64,000 bases of DNA from G963422445 sp963422445 (GCA_963422445.2 OY729512.2:1240001-1304000); one strand, 5' to 3'. Numbered from the stretch's first letter, positions 1 to 15,022 are shown. The notes: generated by a model not told the origin, from the sequence alone. Numbers and translations: made by a program.

Positions 1-811
1 CCCGAACCGACGCCTTGCGCCTCTCCGCCGCCGCCGCCGGGCCCGCCTTGTCCAGCCCCCGGCGCTTGCCGGGCTTCATCGCCACCTCCCAGTCCACGTC
101 CGTGTCCCGGTTCTCCGCGCGCTTGTCCACCCCCTGATAGCCCGCGTCACCCCACACCTGCTCCTCGCCCCCGTGCAACAGCGCGTGCGCCGTCGCCACA
201 TCCGAGACATTCGCCGGCGTCGTCTCCACGCTGTGCGTCAAGCCCGACTGCGCATCCACCCCGATGTGCGCCTTCATCCCGAAATGCCACTGATTGCCCT
301 TCTTCGTCTGATGCATCTCCGGGTCCCGCTCGCCCTTGCGGTTCTTCGTCGTCGACGGCGCGGCAATGAGACTCGCGTCCACGATCGTCCCCTTGCTCAA
401 GCGGTGTCCGAGCGAGGCCAGATGTGCGTTGATCTCCTCGAACAGCGTCTCGCCCAGACCATGCGTCTCCAGCAAGTGGCGGAAATGCAGGATCGTCGTC
501 TCGTCAGGCAGCGCACCCGAGAGGCGCAACCCCACAAACCGCCGTACCGACTCCACCGCGTAAAGCAGGTCCTCCATCCCAGGGTCGCTCAGATTGTAGA
601 ACAGCTGCACGCAGTGCACCCGCAGCATCACGCTCAGCGGATAAGGCCGCCGACCGCGACCGGCCTTCGGGTAGAACGGCTCGATGCGGGCCTCCAGCCG
701 CTCCCAGGGAACCAGCCCGTCCATCGTCTCGAGAAAGACCTCGCGCCGCGTCCGACGCGTCTTCAGGTCGTGCTCCAGCTCCGCAAACGTCGCTTGCTCC
801 AGGGCTCGCAT
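1..811 (-). CDS. IS5-family transposase, 3' end beyond window
   Basis: DDE transposase of the IS5 family, acting on the ends of its own element. It starts at ATG 811 (MRALEQATFAELEHDL) and stays open for 270 codons to the window edge. The family N-terminal region (residues about 1-120) is followed by the first catalytic aspartate in TIVDASLIAAPSTTKN and the second in WGDAGYQGVDKRAE. The third acidic residue would lie outside the window. No frameshift is visible. Plus-strand reading frames over this stretch are antisense shadows. Confidence 0.9.
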   Translation of the reverse strand, partial: MRALEQATFAELEHDLKTRRTRREVFLETMDGLVPWERLEARIEPFYPKAGRGRRPYPLSVMLRVHCVQLFYNLSDPGMEDLLYAVESVRRFVGLRLSGALPDETTILHFRHLLETHGLGETLFEEINAHLASLGHRLSKGTIVDASLIAAPSTTKNRKGERDPEMHQTKKGNQWHFGMKAHIGVDAQSGLTHSVETTPANVSDVATAHALLHGGEEQVWGDAGYQGVDKRAENRDTDVDWEVAMKPGKRRGLDKAGPAAAAERRKASVR

Positions 812-866
812 TCCACTCCGTCACCAAGAAACCAATTGTGACAAAACCGACTTGTTCAGACAATCC
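1..866 (-). mobile_element. IS5-family insertion sequence, one end
   Basis: The element enters from the left window edge. Its outer end is placed near 866 because the stretch around 850-866 (cttgttcagacaatcc) resembles the complement of the IS5 terminal repeat, and it is followed by CTAG at 867-870, a tetranucleotide used as target by IS5-type elements. The other end lies outside the window, so the duplication cannot be confirmed. Confidence 0.75.
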
Positions 867-1137
867 CTAGGCTAACTGGTGTTTGTGTTGCGGGTGCCAG
901 TACCGTGACAGTAGAGGCTAACCACCCCTTTGCCGAGAGCTGTGCGTCGCTTATCGTGAGGTGCCCGTCGAAGCGTCGGTAGCTGTGCGTGCAGGTGACG
1001 TTATCGAGCGCCGAAAGCAACTCATCCGGTGTGCCGGAGCCGTCACAAGGGTTGAAGGCAACGCCCTTCAGCGTCACGGTGAGGCGAAGATGGGTCCGCG
1101 GCGTCCAGGACCCATCGCATGTCCGTACGCACAGCAT
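856..1137 (-). CDS. Hypothetical protein fragment cut by IS5
   Basis: A 93-codon frame starting at ATG 1137 (MLCVRTCDGSWTPRTH) whose last few codons lie in the IS5 end, so the original C-terminus is lost. The body (LTVTLKGVAFNPCDG, then LDNVTCTHSYRRFDGH) has ordinary protein composition with two cysteines that could pair. I do not recognise a family. A good Shine-Dalgarno (aaaggag) lies about 80 bases further upstream, but that frame meets a stop at once, so the N-terminus may also be damaged. It may be a small secreted or phage-type protein; this is a guess. Confidence 0.35.
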   Translation of the reverse strand: MLCVRTCDGSWTPRTHLRLTVTLKGVAFNPCDGSGTPDELLSALDNVTCTHSYRRFDGHLTISDAQLSAKGWLASTVTVLAPATQTPVSLGIV

Positions 1138-1273
1138 CGGGACCTGCTTATGGGCTTCCCGATGTCAACCGGTATTTCACCGCCGCCGCGACCTTATGCT
1201 GTCATCATTTCACTCCTTTGTTGGTTTTGGCCGGGCGGCTGTTTCAACTAGGTCTGGAGTGTCTGTTCGCAAG

Positions 1274-2176
1274 GCTCAATTCGTGAATCGTAGTCATCGT
1301 GATAGAAACTCTCCCGATTCGCCTTGGCGGTCAGGCAGATGGATCACGAGGGGTTTCGGGATTGGTTTTCGCGTGTCGATGAGTTGAGGCGGCGCCGCGC
1401 AAGGCGGTGGCGGCGGTGCTGTCGGACCCGCCGGAGGGTGCGGCCTCGCTGGCGGCGATCGAGCTGGGCGTGGATGACGAACGGCGCTGTCGGCATTGCG
1501 GCGCCGGCGGGGCGGTGTCGCAGGGCACGGCGCGCGGTCTTCGCCGTGTCCGGTACAAGGCCTGTGGGAAGAGGTTCGGTGCGCTGACCGGCACAGCGCT
1601 GTCGGGCCTTTGGCGCCTCGCCTGGCGTCGGCGAGACGATCCGGGAGGCTGCCGAGCGCTGCGGGATTGCGCCGGGCACGGCACCTCGCTGGCGCCACCG
1701 CTTTCTGGCGGCGGTGCGCCAGGCGCCGGACCGGCTTGCCGGGATCGTCGAGGCTGACGAGACCGCCGTTCTCGAGAGCCGCAAGGGCGTGCGGGCGAGA
1801 CCCTCAGCCATACCCTGCCCGCCATCAACGCAGACAGCGTGAAGGAGGGGTTGGAGCCGGTCGTCGCACCGGATGCGCTGCTCGTCTCCGACGCCAACCG
1901 CTGCTATCCGCCCGTTGCGGCGGCGCTCGACATCCCACACGAGAGCATCAACGCTTCTGCCAGCGAGCGGGTCCGGGGCGCGCAGCACATCCAGACGGTC
2001 AATAGCCGCCACAGCCAGATCAAGGGCGTCCTGCGCGGCTTCCGCGGCATCTCACCAAAGACCTCGACAGTTATCTGAGGTGGTTCCATCTCATCGAACT
2101 CGGCGATCAGCCCGCGCCCAGAGCCTGCCTCGAGGCGGCGATGGCCAAACCGCACCTACAATTCACGAATTGAGCC
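1274..2176 (+). mobile_element. Decayed IS1595-family element, copy A1
   Basis: Terminal inverted repeats ggctcaattcgtgaat (1274) and attcacgaattgagcc (ending 2176) match those of the intact copy at 15190-16218. At about 903 bp it is shorter than the 1029-bp intact copy because of internal deletions. Its right end was later hit by the MITE at 2178-2297. Confidence 0.85.
1339..2173 (+). pseudogene. IS1595-family transposase, multiply disrupted
   Basis: Reads MDHEGFRDWFSRVDEL at its start, as in the intact 319-residue copy at 15193-16152. It then loses frame after VDEL, lacks the segment after the zinc ribbon (LHHKERWLAF) and the basic stretch between the first and second catalytic blocks, and changes frame at least three times. 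Recognisable pieces are the ribbon near 1490-1590, the DANRCYPPV block near 1890, and the HIQTVNSRHSQIKG block near 1985. Non-functional. Confidence 0.85.
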
Positions 2177-2177
2177 T

Positions 2178-2297
2178 ACCGCTTATGCACGTAGCTCCGG
2201 TTGCGAGAGTTTTCCGCGAGAAGTTGACTTCTACCGGTCCATTTGGACGGTTTTCGATCAACATGTTGATCAAGCCGGAGCCAAGTGCATAAGCGGT
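2178..2297. mobile_element. 120-bp MITE of an IS1595-type element
   Basis: The ends are a perfect 13-bp inverted repeat (accgcttatgcac at 2178, gtgcataagcggt ending 2297) that continues imperfectly to about 25 bp. An 8-bp direct repeat ttgagcct flanks it (2170-2177 and 2298-2305). The outer bases match the larger element at 4294-7360, so this is a non-autonomous deletion derivative of that element, inserted into the right end of the decayed copy at 1274-2176. An 8-bp duplication is typical of IS1595-type transposition. Confidence 0.85.
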
Positions 2298-2305
2298 TTG
2301 AGCCT

Positions 2306-2606
2306 TTCGCAACGGTCGCACAGGGTCTGAGCGTACTCACCTGTTATCCGGTCGGAGGCTTGGCGCTCGGCCATCTTCGTACCCCCCCCCCCCCCCGCTT
2401 GCTGCGGACCTGACGGTCTGGGTGGCGGGACCCATCTCGGAAATGATGTTTTTCAGCCAGGGTTTCCCTCGGTCACGCGCCGGCCCGATCCAGCTACCAC
2501 CGCGTCCGGTCATGGTTGGATCTCGACACCCCGGTTCAGCTCATCCGCGTGTCGTCCGGGACGAGGCCGGACGTGTTGTCGCGCCATAACGCAATCTGAT
2601 TCCCAC
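2306..2606. other. No gene seen; contains a 15-C homopolymer
   Basis: Intergenic debris between the MITE and the next transposase remnant. A short minus-strand reading frame opens at about 2374 (MAERQASDRITGEYAQ) and runs into the MITE; it may be a remnant interrupted by it. A run of 15 C lies at 2382-2396. I recognise no promoter, RNA or complete gene. Confidence 0.5.
2382..2396. repeat. 15-C homopolymer tract
   Basis: Uninterrupted run of 15 cytosines in non-coding debris. It is one of three long G/C homopolymers in the window; the others are 35 G at 52907-52941 and 11 G at 58761-58771. Such tracts slip readily during replication and are also prone to sequencing error. Confidence 0.85.
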
Positions 2607-3534
2607 TCAAGCCAAGCGCAATTTGAGTAGCCTTTCCGGCATCGGCGGTGTCCGCAGCGCCACGTAGACCAATCCGGGGATGATCTCGGGCAGGTCGAAG
2701 CGACGATTGAACCGGTACTCGAACTCCGCGAGATAGCGCTGGGCATATTTGGGACGAATCGCATGGTCGGTGCCACGCAAGGCGCTCTTGATGTTGCCGA
2801 GGATCGTGTTCACCCAACGAAACTTCGGGGTGCTCGACCGCGGCTTTCCCGCCGCCGGTCACCATCGGCTCATGCACGCAGCCTGCCGCGGTCACGCCAT
2901 TGAAGCAGGCCAGCCCATCACAGAGCACTTGCGTGCCCGGACCCAGGTGCTGCTGCGCCCAGGCGGCGATTTCGGTGAGACGGAAGCCCTCGACCACGGT
3001 GAGCGTCACCCGCTGCGGATGTCCCTGCTCATTGATCTCGACCGCGGCCACGAACGGGGTCTTGCCCGGCGCCCCGTCGGCGCTTGCCGCCGAGAGTAGG
3101 CATCGTCGCGTTGGACCGACCCGCCGAGCGGGTGCTCTCGGTCTCGCTCCATCATCACCTGCATCAGCTTGTGGCGCATGCGCCACGCCGTGTTGTCGGA
3201 GATGCCGAGCTGACGGTGCAGCGTCATCGCAGAGCCCCCCTTCTTGCCCTGGGTCATGAGGTAAAAGCCCTGGAACCACACCGTGAGCGGGAGCTTGGTG
3301 GAGTCGAAGATGGTGCCGGCGGTGATGGAGGTCTGGCGATGGCAGCGATTGCACTGCTGGAGCTTTCGGGTGTTCAACTGACAGCACCGGTCATGGGTGC
3401 GGTGTGGGCATAGAAAGCCGCTCGACCATCGCCATTGAAAGAGGGCAGCGAAGCACTGGTCTTCGCTGCCGTAGAGGGAGAGGAACGCATTGAGGCTGAT
3501 TCCTTTCTGAAACTGCTACTGGGTTGCGCACCAT
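2607..3534 (-). pseudogene. IS1595-family (ISXO2-like) transposase, frameshifted
   Basis: Begins at ATG 3534 with MVRNPV. An extra base near 3517 shifts it into the frame reading QFQKGISLNAFLSLYG. The zinc ribbon follows (CFAALFQWRW, FLCPH, QQCNRCHRQ), with the second cysteine of the first knuckle replaced. Then comes the helical linker TIFDSTKLPLTVWF and LGISDNTAWRMRHKLM. Frame changes near 3100 and 2830 separate this from the catalytic part (VLCDGLACFNGV, then NTILGNIKSALRGTDHAIR and YRFNRRF) ending at TGA 2607. It is a different lineage from the copies at 1274, 15190 and 56104. Confidence 0.8.
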
Positions 3535-3597
3535 GTGAATGTCCGCTTTCTATCATCAAATTACATGGTAGTATTCGATATTAAATACTGCTTAGAT

Positions 3598-3905
3598 TCG
3601 AGGGTAATCAGGAAACGCAATCAGCAGTTTGCGGACGATTGTGATGATGCCCCGTCGGCGAGACCACCCAACCAGTTTTAGGCCAGGCTCTAAGCCACGA
3701 ACTCTTGGGTCAGGGTGCTGTCCGGTTGGAAGCGGATCCAGCACCAAGCCCTCTGGACCCGATGGGCACGCAGCCGGGCCGCCCTGTTGCTGGCGATTGT
3801 CAAAGTCGCGATGGACCGCCTCGTTGACCAACAGGGTCGCGTCATTTGGACCGATCCCCCGCAGCCCGGTTAGGGCGGCGATCTGTCCGGTGGTCCCGGT
3901 GTCTG
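3598..3905 (-). pseudogene. IS110-family transposase, C-terminal remnant
   Basis: Reads QIAALTGLRGIGPNDATLL, the helix-hairpin-helix-like block of the IS110 C-terminal domain, then continues in a second frame (RVQRAWCWIRFQPDS) and ends with RRRGIITIVRKLLIAF. The last two correspond to the conserved tryptophan-rich and RRIMIVALARKLL segments of the family. The N-terminal DEDD domain is absent. It is unrelated in position to the intact IS110 at 43355-44314. Confidence 0.65.
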
Positions 3906-4285
3906 ATGCCTGCCGACCGACAATACGCCGCCCCGACCGGCCAATCCGGGGCCAACGCGCTGTGAATACCCGATTCGCGCGGTCGATCACACAATCGGCA
4001 GGCATGAGAAAAACAGGGCAAACTTGGCGTAGGATCGCCGTGGCCCCTGACGGAGGTCGTTGAAGGAAGGGCCGGGGCCCATGGGAGGCCGGAGAACCAA
4101 AGCACGTGCCCGGCGCAGAACCGGATAAGCGTGACACAAGCCACTTCTCGGCCACGCTGGTATGCGAGACGCTGCAATATCCACGAGAGTGCGCATGGCG
4201 GCTGATCAGAGGCAGGAGCCGGAGGCCTCCACGGGCCTAATCTGTGCTGAGCAATCCGCTTCCTTGTCGGAACAGGTTCTGTGAA
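3906..4285. other. No gene recognised
   Basis: About 380 bases of sequence between the IS110 remnant and the next IS1595-type element. Open frames exist on both strands, but none shows a recognisable family, a convincing start with a Shine-Dalgarno, or a terminal repeat. It may be further decayed IS110 sequence or what remains of the chromosomal region. Confidence 0.4.
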
Positions 4286-4403
4286 TTCTGCGAACCGCTT
4301 ATGCACATGGCTCCGGTTGCGAGAGTTTGCCACCAGAGGTTGAGGTTAGAGCGGGGGAGCGGGTGGAATGCTCCCAATACATTCCTGCCGACGAAGCCAC
4401 CAC

Positions 4404-5188
4404 ATGAAACAGCTCCCCGACAGCCTCTTCGCTTTCCAGCACATGGTCCCGGACGATGGCGCCTGCGCCGCCTGGCTGATCGAAATGCGCTGGCCGGACG
4501 GCTTCGTCTGTCCCAGGTGCGGCCATGAAAAGGGATGGGCGCTGCGCAGAAAAGCACACACCTTCGAGTGCACCGGCTGCCGCCGGCAGACCTCGGTGAC
4601 GGCCGGGACGATCCTGCACGCCAGCATGGTCGAGCCCGAGCGCAACCCGTTGTCGGGCCTGGTGGACATCGACGAGGCCAGCCGTCCATTCCGGACCAAA
4701 GACGATCCTCCCACCGGAGGGCAAGGACGCAGCCACGACGGCAAGATGCTCATCGTCGGCGCCATCGAACTCGGGGACGGAAACATCCCAGGCCGCCTGA
4801 GGCTAGCCGACATCTCCTCCTACGGCGCCGCCGACCTCGGACACTTCGTCGAAACCGCCGTCGATCCCGACGCCATCGTGAAAACCGACGGCTGGTCCGG
4901 CGACGCTGCGGTCCCCGCCGATCGCCACAATGTCCATGTCGTCGGGAAGACCGCCGCTCACCTCGTCCTGCCGTGGATCCACCAAGTCTTCTCCAACCTC
5001 AAAGGATGGGCGCGAGGCGTCGACCACGGGCTGCGCCGCAAGCATCTGCAAGCCTATCTCGATGAGGTCGTCTTTCGCTTCAACCGCCGCAAAACCCGCC
5101 ACGATGCTTTCCGCTCGCTCTTCCGCCTCGCCACCAATGCACAACCCATTACCTACAGCATGTTGATAGAACCGGAACCATCTGCTTA
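4404..5188 (+). pseudogene. IS1595-family transposase with internal deletion
   Basis: Starts at ATG 4404 (MKQLPDSLFAFQHMV). It has the family zinc ribbon (FVCPRCGHEKGW and TFECTGCRRQTSVTAG) at residues about 35-70. It then joins TILHASMV directly to EPERNPLSGLVDIDEAS, losing roughly 45 residues of the helical linker that related transposases have here. Catalytic blocks VDIDEAS, VKTDGWSG and WIHQVFSNLKGWARG remain. The frame runs on to 5225 inside the IS1634 because that insertion removed the native stop. Probably inactive, but related to the source of the MITE at 2178. Confidence 0.8.
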
Positions 5189-7351
5189 CCCCAAGTTGGC
5201 AGTTTTTTCCACTGACCGTGCCTGATCGGGGGATGTTTGCGGCCTGAGAACATCATATACTGGGCTCTGCCATCGCCTGAACTTCTATATGTCTGATGTG
5301 GGCGCCCGGAGGTCGTTTGTGGGGCCAGGACTTTGTCGTTGCGTCGATATCCCCCTTGCCAGGCGCGCCGGCGAGCGTGTCTGCACAACACATCGCCAAC
5401 CCTTCGCCTGCGCCATGTACATCAAGGCCACCAAGACCCACACCGAGAAGGACGGCAAGCCCGTCCGAAGCCACAGGCTGATGCTCTCCCAGCGCGTCGG
5501 CGACAGGGTGCGCCACAGGACGCTGCTCAATCTCGGCACCCACGATCCGATCCCGCGCGAGAGGTGGAAGGAGGTCACCGAACTCGCCGAGGCGCTGCTC
5601 CACGGCCGCCCGCCGCTGCTCCAAGCCGCGCCGGACGTGCAGGCCGCAGCCGAGGACATCGTCGCCAAGCTCAGGGCCAGGGGGTTCCGCACCGAAGCGG
5701 TGCAGGAAGAGGCGCGCCAGCCCGACATCGCCACCGTCGACCTCGATACCCTGGAGCACGAGACCCCGCGCACGGTCGGCTGCGAGCGCCTGTGCCTCAA
5801 GGCCCTCGACGATCTCGGCTTCGCCGACATCCTCCACGACCTGGGCATCAAGGGCCGCGAAGGGCGCATCGCGAGCGCGCTGGTCGTCGCCAGGATGGTC
5901 CATCCCGCCAGCGAGCGGGAGACCAGCCGCTGGCTGCGCCGCGACAGTGCGACCGCCGAACGTCTCGACCTGGAGGGCGACCGCAAGGCACTGCGGCGCA
6001 AGACGCTCTACCGCATCGGCGACCTCCTCTGGCGCCACCGCGCCGCCATCCAGCGGGAGCTGTTCAACCGTGAGCGCTCGCTGCTCGACATCCCCGACAC
6101 CATCGCCTTCTACGATCTCACCAACCTTCACTATCACGGCCACACGCACGGCGAGCGTCCCCGCTTCGGGCGCTCCAGGCAGAAGCGCGACGACTGTCCG
6201 CTGATCACGCTGGCGCTGGCGCTCGACGGTGCAGGCTTCCCGCGCAGTTGCGAGATCCTGCCGGGCAACGTGAGCGAGCCGGGCAGGCTGGAGGACGCGC
6301 TGGTCAGGCTCGAGGCGGTGTGCGGCGGCACGGCGCCCAAGCCCACGGTGGTCATGGACGCGGGCATCGCCACCGAGGAGAACATCGCGTGGCTGGGCGA
6401 GCCGGGCTACGACTGGATCGCGGTCAGCCGGGGAGGCAAACCGCCGCCGCCCGAGGGCGGGCCCGAGGCGCTGCTGATCACCAGCGCGCACCACGAGGTG
6501 CGCGCCTGGCGCCTCGCAAGCGAGGACGGCGAGGCGCGGCTCTCTGTCGTCAGCGAGGGCAAGAAGAAGGCCGAGACCTCGATCCTCGGCCTGAGGAGGA
6601 CCCGCTTCGAGGCGGCGCTGGAAAGGCTCCACAGCGGCCTCCCGGTCAAGGGCCGCCTCAAGCGCTACGACAAGGTGCTGGAGAGCGTAGGCCGCCTCAA
6701 GCAGCGCTTCTCCGCGGTCGCCAGGCACTACGAGATCACGCTCGAGAAGGCGGACACCGGCGCCAACGCGTCTGCCGTTCGCTTCAAGCGCAGGCCGCTA
6801 TACGACGAGGCCGATGAGGGCGCCGGCGCCTATGTGCTGCGCACCAGCCACGTCGACTGGGATATCGAGACGATCCTTCGGACGTACTGGCGCATCACCG
6901 ACATCGAGGCCACCTTCCGCAGCCTGAAATCCGAACTCGGCCTTCGCCCGATCTGGCACCAGCTCGACCGTCGCATCGCGGCCCACCTGCTGATCGCGGT
7001 GCTGGCCTATCACGCCGTGCATCTGATCCGTACCCGGCTGGCCGCGCGGGGCATCCACAAGTGCTGGGCATCGGTCCGCGACGGTCCTGCGGACCTGGGT
7101 GCGGATCACCACGCGCCTGCGCCAGACCGACGGCACGTTGATCGTCAACCGCCAGGACACGCGCCCGGCCGCCGAGGGTGCCGACATCTCCTCGGCGGCG
7201 GGCGTGGAACCCGCCATCCACCGCAGGAGGGCCCGCCTGACGCGCTGACAGAATCCAACAAAATGTGGGGCCATGTTGAAATCGGCCGAGAAAAATATCG
7301 ACCCATATCAAAGCGATAAAGGACAGCGGAACAAAAAAGTGCCAACCTGGG
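5189..7351 (+). mobile_element. IS1634-family insertion sequence
   Basis: Ends form an imperfect inverted repeat: ccccaagttggcag on the left and, reading inward from the right, cccaggttggcac. Both continue into a run of T. The element sits inside the right terminal repeat of an IS1595-type element, with an apparent TTA duplication at 5186-5188 and 7352-7354. Length is about 2.16 kb. Confidence 0.8.
5415..7319 (+). CDS. IS1634-family transposase with C-terminal frameshift
   Basis: DDE transposase. ATG 5415 (MYIKATKTHTEKDGK) is preferred over the in-frame upstream start because it matches the family N-terminus. Catalytic blocks are FYDLTNLHYHGHTHG near residue 237, VVMDAGIATEEN near 314, and DIEATFRSLKSELGLRPIW near 500. 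Near 7080 one extra base shifts the last ~55 codons. The other frame restores the expected tail (VLRTWVRITTRLRQTDG) ending at TGA 7248, whereas the shifted frame runs to 7319. The catalytic core is whole, so residual activity is possible. Confidence 0.85.
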   Translation: MYIKATKTHTEKDGKPVRSHRLMLSQRVGDRVRHRTLLNLGTHDPIPRERWKEVTELAEALLHGRPPLLQAAPDVQAAAEDIVAKLRARGFRTEAVQEEARQPDIATVDLDTLEHETPRTVGCERLCLKALDDLGFADILHDLGIKGREGRIASALVVARMVHPASERETSRWLRRDSATAERLDLEGDRKALRRKTLYRIGDLLWRHRAAIQRELFNRERSLLDIPDTIAFYDLTNLHYHGHTHGERPRFGRSRQKRDDCPLITLALALDGAGFPRSCEILPGNVSEPGRLEDALVRLEAVCGGTAPKPTVVMDAGIATEENIAWLGEPGYDWIAVSRGGKPPPPEGGPEALLITSAHHEVRAWRLASEDGEARLSVVSEGKKKAETSILGLRRTRFEAALERLHSGLPVKGRLKRYDKVLESVGRLKQRFSAVARHYEITLEKADTGANASAVRFKRRPLYDEADEGAGAYVLRTSHVDWDIETILRTYWRITDIEATFRSLKSELGLRPIWHQLDRRIAAHLLIAVLAYHAVHLIRTRLAARGIHKCWASVRDGPADLGADHHAPAPDRRHVDRQPPGHAPGRRGCRHLLGGGRGTRHPPQEGPPDALTESNKMWGHVEIGREKYRPISKR

Positions 7352-7431
7352 TTAAGCGATTTCTGCGATTTGCCGTGGAGATGGGGCTTTCATCCGATGG
7401 CGACGGCGCAATCAGTGTGAAGGAGTAGTGG

Positions 7432-7671
7432 ATGCCGTTCATTCAGGACCCGGCGACCGGGCCCGCATGGCAGGCGGTCCCGGGATACAAATCGAAGACG
7501 CTGGGTTTCATCGCTGTCGCGAGATCTCTACCGGCGTGTCCGGAGCCGGACGCGACTGGCAAGACAGTACGCCATGATGGTGCGCGCGGTATCCAGAGCC
7601 GGGAATGCTCACCGTGCCGCTGTTTGGAGCGGATGAGAGGAAAAAAATATTCATTAAAAATAATGAAATGA
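7432..7671 (+). CDS. Small hypothetical protein upstream of rRNA operon
   Basis: A 79-codon frame starting at ATG 7432 with a good Shine-Dalgarno (aaggag, six bases upstream). It opens MPFIQDPATGPAWQAVPGYK and becomes low in recognisable features after residue 35, ending in a basic tail. No family is recognised, and no neighbour suggests a role. It could be a truncated gene whose upstream part lay left of the IS cluster, since the target duplication at 7361 shows this sequence was once joined to 4285. Confidence 0.35.
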   Translation: MPFIQDPATGPAWQAVPGYKSKTLGFIAVARSLPACPEPDATGKTVRHDGARGIQSRECSPCRCLERMRGKKYSLKIMK

Positions 7672-7723
7672 TCTTCAGAATCAAAGAAAGTGACTGTTGG
7701 AGACATTTTTTTGTCAAAACCCT

Positions 7724-7753
7724 TTGACAGATCATTCCACTCCATCGTATAAG
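7724..7753 (+). promoter_or_regulatory. rRNA operon promoter
   Basis: A perfect -35 box TTGACA (7724-7729) and a -10 box TATAAG (7748-7753) are separated by 18 bp, about 300 bp before the 16S start. The leader between them and the 16S gene is transcribed and carries processing sequence. No other strong promoter was seen between 7369 and 8050. Confidence 0.75.
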
Positions 7754-8049
7754 CTCCATCCCGCTGTTGCAGCGGCTGGTTGTTTGACATCGTGATGAGA
7801 AGGAAGGGATGCGCGGGCGGCGTCGGAGGCAGATCTTACTGTGCTCTGAACAACTTCCGTTCCGTGTATCTTGACGCGTTATCCTTTGATGTCGGTGATA
7901 CCCGGAGGCACCCCGTCGCCGGTTTGTCCGACATCGGAGGATGAGAGTGTGTCGTTTCGGCGATCTTCAATAACGGTTGCCCGGAATGATACGCGGGATG
8001 GGCTTTCGTTGGTTCGATGTCCGGTTCTTCGGAACGGGATGTTCGAAAT

Positions 8050-9556
<1,507 letters not shown>

Positions 9557-9652
9557 CAGCGCGGCGAGGCGCTCTGGCGCCGTCGGCGCATCCCTTCCGG
9601 ATCCGACATCGACCGTAGATGGTAGCCTATTGGCAGCCAGACGGTGGTGATC

Positions 9653-9728
9653 GGGGGCGTAGCTCAGCTGGGAGAGCAGCGGCTTTGCAAGCCGCAGGTC
9701 GTCGGTTCGAGTCCGATCGCCTCCACCA
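9653..9728 (+). tRNA. tRNA-Ala (TGC)
   Basis: Cloverleaf with acceptor gggggcg pairing cgcctcc (one G-U), anticodon TGC in the loop tttgcaa, T-loop ttcgagt, and encoded CCA. It lies first in the 16S-23S spacer, ahead of tRNA-Ile, which reverses the usual bacterial order. Confidence 0.96.
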
Positions 9729-9752
9729 GGCATCTGTACGGGGCGGAAATTC

Positions 9753-9829
9753 GGGCTAGTAGCTCAGTTGGTTAGAGCGCGCGCTTGATAAGCGTGAGGT
9801 CGGAAGTTCAAATCTTCCCTGGCCCACCA
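9753..9829 (+). tRNA. tRNA-Ile (GAT)
   Basis: Acceptor gggctag pairs with ctggccc, D-loop agctcagttggttagagc, anticodon GAT in ttgataa, T-loop ttcaaat, and encoded CCA. It is separated from tRNA-Ala by 24 bases and from the 23S start by about 300 bases of spacer in which I see no further gene. Confidence 0.96.
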
Positions 9830-10129
9830 GTATGGTGCCGGGATGGCAATACGGCGGCACCGATATTGTGCCAGAGCGGCGCCGACGGATCCGGGGGACT
9901 TGGTGTTTTTGCGCGGCTTTGTGTTGTTTCGATTCCGCGCTTGGATGATTGACATGGTGAATGAGGTGAAGACCGGGACATGCGGAGTCGTGTCCTGCTG
10001 CTGACGCAGCGGACAGGGTTGGTGTGTTCCCGGGAACTGATGAAGCATCTTCGCATGAGGGCGTGCGTTAGCGGTTTGTACTGGCCTTTGGTCCGGTGCG
10101 GGCTTGCGGTGTTTGTCCGTATGCGATGT

Positions 10130-12886
<2,757 letters not shown>

Positions 12887-12944
12887 ACGCGCATACCGGC
12901 AAGCACCGGCAAGATTGCTTCACAGAAAACATGGCTTCGCTGCT

Positions 12945-13066
12945 CTGGCCTGGTGGTTATGGCGAGGGCCCCGCACCCGATTCCATCCCGAACTCGGCCG
13001 TGAAATCCCTCAGCGCCGATGGTACTGCGTCTTAAGGCGTGGGAGAGTAGGTCGCCGCCAGGCCAG
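12945..13066 (+). rRNA. rrf: 5S ribosomal RNA
   Basis: Terminal helix from ctggcctgg at the 5' end and ccaggccag at the 3' end. The interior carries the conserved cccgaactcggccgtgaaa loop and the ggtactgcgtcttaaggcg segment. It follows the 23S by about 60 bases. Exact ends are uncertain by two or three bases. Confidence 0.93.
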
Positions 13067-13107
13067 AACAGCGAAGATAACTCACATCAGACACCAAGCC
13101 TTATTCA

Positions 13108-14820
<1,713 letters not shown>

Positions 14821-14821
14821 G

Positions 14822-15022
14822 TCATCGCTCCTGTCGGTCTCCGGTCTCCTTGACCGGCGTATTGTCGTTGGCCGAAGCCTGTCGCTCGAACTGCTCGCGG
14901 GCGATCTGGCGCCCGAGCAGGCGTGCGATGGTCAGCACGGCGGACCGGACCCGGGCCTCCGCCGCGCCGTTGTCGTTGGCGGCAACGCGGTCCCTGGACC
15001 GTCCGCTTCCATTTCTTCCCAT
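14822..15022 (-). CDS. Small hypothetical partner of the serine recombinase
   Basis: Sixty-six residues from ATG 15022 (MGRNGSGRSRDRV). The body AANDNGAAEARVRSAVLTI and LLGRQIAREQFER is followed by a second ANDN motif. From memory, small proteins with such ANDN motifs sit just upstream of serine recombinases in alphaproteobacterial elements. It ends one base before the recombinase ATG, so the two are probably co-translated. A longer start at 15091 would overlap a TTGACA-like box, so the shorter start is preferred. Function unknown; an accessory or regulatory role is inference. Confidence 0.65.
   Translation of the reverse strand: MGRNGSGRSRDRVAANDNGAAEARVRSAVLTIARLLGRQIAREQFERQASANDNTPVKETGDRQER

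Larger units (their letters stand above)
4294..7360 (+). mobile_element. IS1595-family element with IS1634 nested in its right end
   Basis: Left terminal repeat accgcttatgcacatggc starts at 4294. The right repeat is split: its inner part ends at 5188 (ggaaccatctgctta) and its last bases (ttaagcgat) resume at 7352-7360. Joining them over TTA restores a 27-bp inverted copy of the left end. An 8-bp direct repeat ttctgcga flanks the whole unit at 4286-4293 and 7361-7368, so the IS1595-type element inserted first and the IS1634 landed in it later. Confidence 0.85.
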
